Shown here: one piece after another, positions 5,692-10,457 of the stretch | Position numbering within the stretch: position 1 is the stretch's first letter | How the letters are laid out: every line of letters begins with the position of its first letter | Assembly: GCA_025922735.1 (NCBI GenBank) | Contig: JAICHI010000026.1 | Coordinates: 1 to 10,457 of the forward strand | DNA: 10,457 nt | Reading direction: 5' to 3' | Source: Nitrososphaeraceae archaeon | GTDB lineage: Archaea > Thermoproteota > Nitrososphaeria > Nitrososphaerales > Nitrososphaeraceae | The notes under the pieces: generated by a model | Seen by the model: only the letters and a program-made list of their open reading frames with translations | The model's database searches: none | What the model was told of the DNA's origin: nothing | Position numbers and translations under genes: made by a program

Positions 5692-6204
5692 CTACGCAGT
5701 CATATCCATCGTAAGCGATTCTTTCAGAATCTCTTGGAAGGTATCTATGTCCTGTGCCGTTATTACATCGGTGGTACTTGCAGGAGCAGCCGTCAGGAGG
5801 CCAGCAGGGGGAACAACTACTACTGACGCTGGCTCAGCATCATTAGATACATTTTCAGGTTGCATTGATGATAGTCTTACTTTGCTAGGACCTCTTATCC
5901 TTCTATCGCTCAGTGATTTCTGCTTCTTGACACTTATCTTAATCTTGAACCCGTACTGACCGCGATTGCTCCACTTATCCACTTCAACAATGTTGCCGAA
6001 GCCAATCACCCTTTCGCCTTCCTGAGTAACCACTGTAAAATCGGTTCTGTCTCCAATTTTAATTGTAGATACTTTTTCATAAAAGTGATGCCAGTCAAGG
6101 GGGTTTGTGATTAGTGCCTGCACCGTCAGAATGTCGCCCACCGCAACTTCCTTGATATAGCTTGGCAGAACTTCAATGTTGCAAAGTTTTGCATACATAT
6201 ACAT
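5692..6204 (-). CDS. Unknown beta-rich protein with a low-complexity linker and short C-terminal helix
   Basis: The frame is open from an ATG at 6219, but the TATA-like box at 6222-6231 would start transcription near 6202. The true start is therefore probably the ATG at 6204 or 6198 (MYAKLCNIEV...). The first ~95 residues look like a compact beta domain (VGDILTVQALI, IKIGDRTDFTVVTQ, GERVIGFGNIVEVDKW, YGFKIKISVKK), with spacing like an OB- or SH3-type barrel. A basic stretch (KKQKSLSDRRIRGPSK) and a proline/alanine/valine linker (ASVVVVPPAGLLTAAPAS) follow. The end is a short acidic helix (DIDTFQEILKESL). That architecture suggests a nucleic-acid or protein adaptor, but the family is not recognised and the fold guess is inference. 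There is no signal peptide. It lies downstream of the PH-like gene with its own promoter. Confidence 0.7.
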   Translation of the reverse strand: MYMYAKLCNIEVLPSYIKEVAVGDILTVQALITNPLDWHHFYEKVSTIKIGDRTDFTVVTQEGERVIGFGNIVEVDKWSNRGQYGFKIKISVKKQKSLSDRRIRGPSKVRLSSMQPENVSNDAEPASVVVVPPAGLLTAAPASTTDVITAQDIDTFQEILKESLTMDMTA

Positions 6205-6221
6205 AAAATTAACGCACATCT

Positions 6222-6231
6222 AGAATAAATA
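6222..6231 (-). promoter_or_regulatory. TATA-like box for the beta-rich unknown gene
   Basis: Minus-strand TTATTTATTC context, centred near 6227. The usual 25-base spacing puts the transcript start near 6202. This favours translation from the ATG at 6204 or 6198 rather than the upstream ATG at 6219. Confidence 0.45.
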
Positions 6232-6329
6232 ACTTTTGAAAAGATAAGTGAACATTCAAATGTAATTTGCTAAATTTCTGGATATGTATATATGTTATAC
6301 AATAATGCGGTCATAATAGTATAATATAT

Positions 6330-6713
6330 CTATTGCAAATCCTTGGCTGCTTTAATCTCTTTTACTAGCTTGTCAGCAATCATCATATTGTCAAACTTGA
6401 ATAGCAGTCTGTCAGGGCTATTGACAATTTCGATTATCATATATGGATTTTCCTTCTCTACTATTAGACCTACCACTCCGAACATCATGATGGTTTGTGA
6501 TGGCAGGTCATTTCCTTTAGCTAATTCAATTTGGGATATTTTGTCCATAGAGATTGTAGTATCGAACTCGGGAATATGCATTCTATCGTGATAGAGCACA
6601 ATCGTGGCTTCTAGTTCTATTGGCGAGGGTAGGAGGCAAGAGCCAAGATATTTCACCTTTGACACAATTACTGGGCGCTCCTGCTCTTGAGCTATCATGT
6701 AGATAATAAGCAT
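6330..6713 (-). CDS. Small PH-like domain protein, unknown function
   Basis: A 127-residue soluble protein from the ATG at 6713. An ATG at 6698 (MIAQEQERP) is an equally good start. The pattern is a string of beta strands (PVIVSKVKYLG, ATIVLYHDRMHIP, TTISMDKISQIELAKG, LIVEKENPYMIIEIV, RLLFKFD), ended by one amphipathic helix (NMMIADKLVKEIKAAKDL). Strand-then-C-terminal-helix order with an I-x-M/L-D-K-I-x-x-I edge is typical of pleckstrin-homology-like and GRAM-like small domains. This is a fold-level inference, not a family identification. There are no catalytic residues, membrane segment or signal peptide. The ORF stands alone between its promoter region and an AT-rich gap of about 125 bases. 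A regulatory or scaffolding role is possible, but the sequence gives no partner. Confidence 0.75.
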   Translation of the reverse strand: MLIIYMIAQEQERPVIVSKVKYLGSCLLPSPIELEATIVLYHDRMHIPEFDTTISMDKISQIELAKGNDLPSQTIMMFGVVGLIVEKENPYMIIEIVNSPDRLLFKFDNMMIADKLVKEIKAAKDLQ

Positions 6714-6957
6714 GACAACCTAAATTAGAGTATGCATATGCGGGTGATTCTGATCTTATTTTTCGTAAACATATCTGCACGTGTACACAAATAGGTCGTC
6801 CACTTTTTAACTACTGCTCGATTAAACAAGGGCGCGTGGCTTGACAGGAATTGAATAAATAAGATAATGCGGGAAGAGCCAGATTAGATACATGATGAGT
6901 TGAAGCAGGTAGTGAAAAGCTACTAAAGAATAGCAGGTCATTTGTGGCAGGTATGTT

Positions 6958-6967
6958 TCATATATGA
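6958..6967 (+). promoter_or_regulatory. TATA box of the tRNA-Arg gene
   Basis: TCATATATGA, centred about 26 bases upstream of the first tRNA base (6989). Archaeal tRNA genes use this external TATA-type promoter, so the spacing supports transcription starting at or just before the mature 5' end. Confidence 0.5.
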
Positions 6968-6988
6968 GGAGATTTAAACACGCAAACA

Positions 6989-7087
6989 GGGCCCGTCGCC
7001 TAGTCAGGATAGGGTGCTGTTCCTTCAGAAAAAAGGAGCGCAAGCCTCCGAAGCCAGTTGTCGTGGGATCGAAGCCCACCGGGCCCG
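6989..7087 (+). tRNA. tRNA-Arg(CCG) with a 24-base intron at position 29/30
   Basis: Acceptor stem GGGCCCG (6989-6995) pairs fully with CGGGCCC (7080-7086), and the discriminator is G7087. The D-arm is 6998-7015, with A20 in the D-loop, an arginine identity base. Read contiguously, the anticodon arm does not fold. Removing 7020-7043 joins CTG to GC and gives a perfect 5-bp stem CTGGC/GCCAG, with loop CTCCGAA, U33 and anticodon CCG (7048-7050) for CGG codons. Variable loop is TTGTC, and T-arm is GTGGG/CCCAC with loop ATCGAAG (A at position 54). Mature length is 75 bases. CCA is not encoded. It lies alone on the plus strand between minus-strand genes, and its charging enzyme ArgRS is about 2.6 kb away. 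Confidence 0.95.
7020..7043 (+). other. Non-canonical tRNA intron with a strict bulge-helix-bulge
   Basis: 24-base intron between tRNA positions 29 and 30. The precursor folds as follows: GUGC of the 5' exon (7014-7017) pairs with GCGC of the intron (7038-7041) as the 4-bp central helix. The 5' bulge is UG|U (7018-7020) and the 3' bulge is AA|G (7042-7044), each three bases with the cut after the second. The intron helix is UCCUU/AAGGA with a 7-base loop, and the outer helix is AGG/CCU. This is the canonical substrate of the archaeal splicing endonuclease, placed off the usual 37/38 site. Confidence 0.92.
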
Positions 7088-7178
7088 CTAGCACTATAGG
7101 ATACAAATATACTGCAATTTGATGTTGTGATGATGATTACGAGTTAGTCTACATGTAAGCGAGATGCAATGAATGAGG

Positions 7179-7751
7179 TCATAATGGTCGGAGGAGAATA
7201 TCATGCATCTGCTTGAGCACTCTTGCAGTTGCTCCCCATATCACATTCTTGCCATAAGTGAACTTAAATGCGTCTTTGGCAAGATGATAATGTTCAGTAT
7301 CTAGCTCGATGCTTTCGAGCGTTTCAATGAGCGGTACATCAATCACTACTTCCACTTCGCTTGATGAAATCCTGTATTGGGGCAATATGTCCTGTATTGT
7401 TACAAATGGTACAATAAAGTGGTTTGATGTCATTGTACGTACTGCACTCAGGCAGCCAACTATCTGGTCAATAGTGAATTCGATTCCGACTTCTTCTGCT
7501 GTTTCCCTCAAGGCGGTCTTGAGGAATGTGCCGTCGCCTTCAACATATCTACCCCCAGGGAAAGATATTTCGCCCGTATGCGACTTCAGGTTTGAACTTC
7601 GCTTTGTCAGAAACACATGCGGTCTGTCTTTGTGATAGTGTATTATCACAAGTACTGCAGCGGGTGTCGCTAATGCTGCATCGGCTGGCAGGTACGGCCT
7701 ACTTACAAGGGCGGGTCTCAGAAATGAGAGAACTTGTTCCTTCCTCAACAA
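7179..7751 (-). CDS. Nudix hydrolase, CoA pyrophosphatase (NudL/PCD1)-like
   Basis: A 190-residue Nudix protein expected to cleave the pyrophosphate of coenzyme A or related nucleotide derivatives with Mg2+ or Mn2+. Its NudL-type identity rests on the block LTKRSSNLKSHTGEISFPGG (48-67), the signature that precedes the Nudix helix in this subfamily. The Nudix box then runs through FLKTALRETAEEVGI, with metal-binding REx2EE at R82, E83, E86 and E87. Strands and a C-terminal region containing NVIWGATARVL complete the fold. The start is TTG at 7751. The minus-strand box CATATATTT at 7771-7779 is about 24-26 bases upstream and predicts a leaderless message. It is divergent from the MTHFR-like gene. 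Substrate is inferred from subfamily only; ADP-ribose or other NDP-X compounds remain possible. Confidence 0.9.
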   Translation of the reverse strand: MLRKEQVLSFLRPALVSRPYLPADAALATPAAVLVIIHYHKDRPHVFLTKRSSNLKSHTGEISFPGGRYVEGDGTFLKTALRETAEEVGIEFTIDQIVGCLSAVRTMTSNHFIVPFVTIQDILPQYRISSSEVEVVIDVPLIETLESIELDTEHYHLAKDAFKFTYGKNVIWGATARVLKQMHDILLRPL

Positions 7752-7770
7752 CTCTGTGAATGAGGCGGGG

Positions 7771-7779
7771 CAAATATAT
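7771..7779 (-). promoter_or_regulatory. TATA box for the Nudix gene
   Basis: Minus-strand CATATATTT about 25 bases from the TTG at 7751. The element is nearly symmetric, so it might also serve the divergent plus-strand gene with a leader of about 25 bases. Confidence 0.5.
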
Positions 7780-7826
7780 GCTCTGGATGCTCTTGCTAGC
7801 GACCTTGCATTTAATTAGGCCTAAAG

Positions 7827-8630
7827 ATGTTTTTCAGGATTGTATTGTGTAGCGACACAATTAAGGTAGCCTATGAGCTGAATCCGCCGAAAATAGTGAA
7901 AGGAGAAAGGTTTGATTTCGTGCAGCTAAAGGGGAACATCCAGGAGATGACACACCGTGCTTCGCAGCTCCATGGACTTGTAGATGGGATCCACTTGACG
8001 GACTCGGTGCTTGGCATTCCCCGCGTATCAAGTGTCACTGCAGCCAGATACATCAAAGAGTATATTGACGCAGAAGTAAGGCTGAGTTGCAGTGTCAGGG
8101 TGCGCGATCGCAATTTCCCTTCCTTATGTCAGATTGTGTCAGATGCAATACTTACCGGGGCTGAGAGCGTCCTTCTCTTAAGGGGCGACGAGCCGGCAGA
8201 CAGGCTAGGCGATTCTGGCCTGCAGCCAAGCACCGCAGTCAGGATGCTTAAGAAGGAGGGCTATGACTTGAATATCAAACTCGATCTGTCATTTCCAGCA
8301 AAGGTCAAGGACAAATCGGCTCGATCAATAAGGAATAAGCTTGACATTGCTCCACACTCTCTTGTAACTCAATCAATCTCGTCGCTTTCCGACTTGGGCG
8401 AGATAGCAGACCTTGCCAAGCCCTATGGTATCAAGGTCACCGCAGTAGTGATGGTTCCCTCTGAAAAGAACCGCCAGTCAGCTTCACTCATCGGGCTTGA
8501 CTGGTCAGAATATGAAAGCAACCCTGTAGATTTCATAAAGCAAGCTGCCAAAATGGCAGAGGGAGTGCTCTTGACCTCGCCCAATAGCTTCGGATCAGGT
8601 CTTCATCTGCTACAGCAGCTCAAACAATGA
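7827..8630 (+). CDS. Methylenetetrahydrofolate reductase-like protein (MetF superfamily)
   Basis: A 267-residue TIM-barrel protein of the FAD-linked MTHFR superfamily, which reduces 5,10-methylene-tetrahydrofolate to the 5-methyl form used for methionine synthesis. Visible landmarks are YELNPP (16-21), holding the catalytic-site glutamate of the family; HLTDSVLGIPR (56-66); LLLRGDEP (116-123), equivalent to the substrate/FAD-contacting LRGD; KLDLSFPAK (151-159); and SLVTQSISS (178-186), the strand before the later barrel half. Length is slightly short of the usual ~290. The ATG at 7827 is used, but a TTTAATTA box at 7810-7817 would start transcription near 7840. A TTG at 7845 is therefore a possible leaderless start that keeps YELNPP. 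It ends 11 bases inside the convergent ABC ATPase gene. Whether folate or a methanopterin-like carrier is the substrate is not decided by the sequence. Confidence 0.85.
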   Translation: MFFRIVLCSDTIKVAYELNPPKIVKGERFDFVQLKGNIQEMTHRASQLHGLVDGIHLTDSVLGIPRVSSVTAARYIKEYIDAEVRLSCSVRVRDRNFPSLCQIVSDAILTGAESVLLLRGDEPADRLGDSGLQPSTAVRMLKKEGYDLNIKLDLSFPAKVKDKSARSIRNKLDIAPHSLVTQSISSLSDLGEIADLAKPYGIKVTAVVMVPSEKNRQSASLIGLDWSEYESNPVDFIKQAAKMAEGVLLTSPNSFGSGLHLLQQLKQ

Positions 8631-9423
8631 GCTCATTATCATCATCGGTACTTTTTCTGTCAGAGATTTCACTTTTTATTGAATCGATGACTTGTCTGTA
8701 ATAAGGTTGCAGGTTCCCATCTTCTGGAAGTCGAGGCCTTTTGTAATCTACAGATATCGCATCTTTAATTGTGCCAGGTCTTCTTGTAAAGACGACGACC
8801 TTGTTCCCCAAAACAACTGACTCCAGTATATTGTGTGTTATAAATACGATCGTCTTCTTTGTCTTGGCCCATAACAGCTGAAGTTCTACTAGCAGCAGGT
8901 CGCGGGTCTGGCTGTCCAGAGCGGCAAAAGGCTCATCCATCAAGAGCACTTCGGGATCCATGACAAGTGCCCTTGCTATTGCAACCCTCTGCTTCATTCC
9001 ACCAGATAACTGGTACGTGTAGGCGTCAGCAAACTTGGTTAGCTGCATCATATCAAGGTAATGCATTGCGCGCTCTTGTCGCTTGTTCTTCTGAACGCCA
9101 GCCATCTTTAGCCCAAACTCAACGTTGTCTAACACCTTGAGCCACGGAAATAACGCATTTTCCTGAAATACCATAGTCCTATCAGGTCCAGTTTCAGTTA
9201 CAGGACGACCGTTTAGGATTATTTCTCCTTCTGTAGGCTTGTCAAGACCAGCCAGAATATTGAGCAGAGTTGTCTTACCGCAACCAGATGGTCCTACAAG
9301 GCACACAAACTGCTCATCTTCTATTGTCAGGTTGACGTTCTTGATGGCAGTGATTAGCTTTGCCTCGTTTTGATGCACTGCAAGAAATTGCTTACCTATG
9401 TTTCTTGCTTCAAGTTTGGCCAT
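8620..9423 (-). CDS. ABC transporter ATPase, nitrate/sulfonate/taurine (TauB/SsuB/NrtD) type
   Basis: A 267-residue nucleotide-binding subunit that would power uptake of a small anion or sulfonate through a membrane permease. Walker A is GPSGCGKT (44-51). The Q-loop is VFQENALFPWLKVLDNV, with Q87 and the LFPW signature typical of the TauB/SsuB/NrtD group. The ABC signature is QLSGGMKQR (138-146), Walker B LLMDEPFAALD (160-170) and the switch histidine H197 in FITHNI. All catalytic residues are intact. The end is a family-like RPRLPEDGNL segment plus an acidic tail. ATG start at 9423. It follows the two-TM protein with a gap of 28 bases, so one transcript is likely. No permease or binding protein is present on either side within the window. 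Downstream it meets the MTHFR-like gene tail to tail. Confidence 0.93.
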   Translation of the reverse strand: MAKLEARNIGKQFLAVHQNEAKLITAIKNVNLTIEDEQFVCLVGPSGCGKTTLLNILAGLDKPTEGEIILNGRPVTETGPDRTMVFQENALFPWLKVLDNVEFGLKMAGVQKNKRQERAMHYLDMMQLTKFADAYTYQLSGGMKQRVAIARALVMDPEVLLMDEPFAALDSQTRDLLLVELQLLWAKTKKTIVFITHNILESVVLGNKVVVFTRRPGTIKDAISVDYKRPRLPEDGNLQPYYRQVIDSIKSEISDRKSTDDDNELIV

Positions 9424-9451
9424 GTTATACCACCAGAGTCATCTTTATCCA

Positions 9452-10012
9452 CTATATGAGGTCGCTGGTATCACCAAACTGCTTCATCTTATTTATTTGG
9501 CTCCTGTCCAAAATTGTTATTATTGCACCAGCTATTGCTAGTGCTATGCCAATTAGAAGAAGCGTGACGAGAATAAGCACGGTCATAGCAGAGAAAAGGT
9601 TTTTTCTGCTCAGCATATCCTCTTGATCTCCAAAACCTATTGCAGCTTCAAGCACCTGATCTGTAGGATTTAAGAGCTTCAGATTGTATCGACCCGGAAG
9701 CTCTACGCTAAAAGGCTCTATAGCGATAGGTGGATTAATGTTCTTGTTTACTATGATCTTATCTGCAGGATCCATTATTATAACTGAAGCTTGTCCACCA
9801 AATTCTGCAAAAGCGACGACGTATATGCCTATACCTTGGGTATTGTTGATGTTCTCTAACACAGTGATCGAGCCACCTGGCTCTATTGTATGTTTTCCCT
9901 CCTGCTGGATAATATTTACGAATTGAAGGGTGTAATACCCTAGCATTGAAAAGCTGACGATCGCTATTGCCCCACCGACAATCAGCATAATATGGCCTCT
10001 TCTGAGATACAC
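9452..10012 (-). CDS. Membrane protein with exoplasmic beta domain between two TM helices, unknown
   Basis: A 186-residue protein with start GTG at 10010-10012, supported by the TATA box at 10037-10046. An ATG eight codons in is an alternative start. One N-terminal TM helix covers about residues 8-30 (IMLIVGGAIAIVSFSMLGYY). A ~105-residue beta-rich domain follows (EPGGSITVLENI, GIGIYVVAFAEF, ASVIIMDPADKIIV, FSVELPGRYNLKLLNPTDQ). A second TM helix lies at about 140-168 (LFSAMTVLILVTLLLIGIAL), then a basic tail (DRSQINKMKQF). Basic residues lie inside both ends, so the middle domain faces outside. This hairpin layout with a jelly-roll-like exodomain is common among uncharacterised Nitrososphaerota membrane proteins; I know no function for it. 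Cotranscription with the ABC ATPase makes an accessory role in that transporter worth considering, but it is not a typical permease. Confidence 0.8.
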   Translation of the reverse strand: MYLRRGHIMLIVGGAIAIVSFSMLGYYTLQFVNIIQQEGKHTIEPGGSITVLENINNTQGIGIYVVAFAEFGGQASVIIMDPADKIIVNKNINPPIAIEPFSVELPGRYNLKLLNPTDQVLEAAIGFGDQEDMLSRKNLFSAMTVLILVTLLLIGIALAIAGAIITILDRSQINKMKQFGDTSDLI

Positions 10013-10036
10013 TCTGGAAATGTGTAAAGATCGTAA

Positions 10037-10047
10037 TAATATAAAAT
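10037..10047. promoter_or_regulatory. TATA box upstream of the membrane protein-ATPase pair, possibly bidirectional
   Basis: The minus strand reads TTTTATATTA, centred about 30 bases from the GTG at 10012. The plus strand reads AATATAAAA at the same place and could drive the rightward ORF that opens at 10083. Confidence 0.5.
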
Positions 10048-10082
10048 CTTACTAACCCAATAAGAAGAAGGACATAATCCAG

Positions 10083-10367
10083 GTGTTTTTGGGGGATTCA
10101 GAACAATCTAGTCAATTTACAATATTAGACATTAAACAAGATCACAATCCACCGCCATGCTGCAAAAAAGAGATGCAGAGGCTCAGAAGTAAATTCCAAA
10201 AGAAAAAAGAAATTGATGTCCCTTTATCACAAGAATTAATAGTCAATTTATTAGCTGTAATGAGTGAAGGAATCTTGAAACTGCACAGATATTCGATCCC
10301 AATAAGAGCAAGTCCACTGTTGAGATCAGACCAAGTACAAGGTCAAAAAAGAATGTTACTAAATTAA
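10083..10367 (+). CDS. Weak ORF, unknown; possible frameshifted gene
   Basis: A GTG-started frame of 94 codons. The product is basic and hydrophilic, with a PPPCCKKEMQRLRSKFQKKK segment (about 23-42) and one potential amphipathic helix (SQELIVNLLAVMSEG). No family is recognised. There is no Shine-Dalgarno sequence. A shared TATA-like element at 10037-10047 gives weak promoter support. After about codon 63 the frame one or two bases over becomes open to 10414, encoding an E/K/S/T-rich sequence (ETAQIFDPNKSKSTVEIRP) that looks at least as natural as the annotated C-terminus. A frameshift near 10265-10275 is therefore possible. It may equally be non-coding. Low certainty. Confidence 0.3.
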   Translation: MFLGDSEQSSQFTILDIKQDHNPPPCCKKEMQRLRSKFQKKKEIDVPLSQELIVNLLAVMSEGILKLHRYSIPIRASPLLRSDQVQGQKRMLLN

Positions 10368-10457
10368 GTGCGAGTCCTGACAAGATATTGCGTAGCATCT
10401 GCCCACAATCATAATAAATCCAGTTAGTAAGACGGGCCTTTGGAAAAAATTCAGCAG

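Noticed and set aside
5587..5826. 79-codon plus-strand ORF
   Set aside because: Its second half is antisense to the beta-rich gene 5692-6204, and the composition is basic and repetitive, like a shadow frame.
7020..7043. Alternative reading of the tRNA as intronless with GAA or TTC anticodon
   Set aside because: These folds lack U33 or give mismatched anticodon stems, whereas the 29/30 intron restores every pair and shows a perfect bulge-helix-bulge.
6822..7106. 94-codon minus-strand ORF over the tRNA (contains GPVGFDPTTTGFGG)
   Set aside because: The peptide is the typical antisense translation of a tRNA T-arm. The tRNA fold and promoter explain the sequence.
7127..7178. GTGATGA sequence resembling a C box of a C/D guide RNA
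   Set aside because: No CTGA D or D' box follows at a usable distance, so the C/D architecture is incomplete.
1..10457. Search for CRISPR arrays, insertion-sequence ends, toxin-antitoxin or defence modules
   Set aside because: No regularly spaced repeats, transposase motifs, terminal inverted repeats with target duplications, or recognisable defence domains were seen.

Overview
The window looks like a chromosomal segment of an ammonia-oxidising-type archaeon (Nitrososphaerota, formerly Thaumarchaeota). This is inferred from three things. First, there is an archaeal phosphoglycolate phosphatase (TA0175 type) coupled to argS, plus an archaeal TrmI-type methyltransferase. Second, TATA-like boxes sit about 25-32 bp upstream of start codons, many of them TTG or GTG, a pattern expected of leaderless archaeal transcripts. 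Third, there is a split tRNA gene whose intron folds into a strict archaeal bulge-helix-bulge. Base composition is moderate and somewhat AT-rich. The genus cannot be resolved from sequence alone.

Layout. From 1 to about 6713 every supported gene reads on the minus strand. In transcription order these are: a small PH-like protein (6330-6713); a beta-rich unknown protein (5692-6204); two overlooked small membrane-protein ORFs (5316-5447, 5171-5308) behind a palindromic operator-like element (5497-5527); the phosphatase and arginyl-tRNA synthetase sharing an ATGA overlap (5112-2483); TrmI (2175-1324); a doubtful 57-residue membrane ORF followed by a strong hairpin; two unknown proteins also sharing an ATGA overlap (894-347); and the start of a secreted parallel beta-helix-like protein running off the left edge (306-1).

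From 6989 on, the right part holds an intron-containing tRNA-Arg(CCG) on the plus strand, a NudL-like Nudix hydrolase (minus) divergent from a methylenetetrahydrofolate-reductase-like protein (plus), and then, convergent with the latter, an ABC ATPase of the nitrate/taurine type. A two-TM exoplasmic protein precedes the ATPase in a presumed two-gene operon (10012-8620). A weak plus-strand ORF lies at the right end.

Functionally the region is mostly translation and housekeeping (ArgRS, tRNA-Arg, tRNA m1A methyltransferase, Nudix sanitation, 2-phosphoglycolate removal) mixed with small unknown and envelope proteins. I see no mobile element, CRISPR array or defence island. The most rewarding items are the non-canonical tRNA intron at position 29/30, the pair of small membrane proteins with their palindromic upstream element, and the ATPase lacking visible permease partners.
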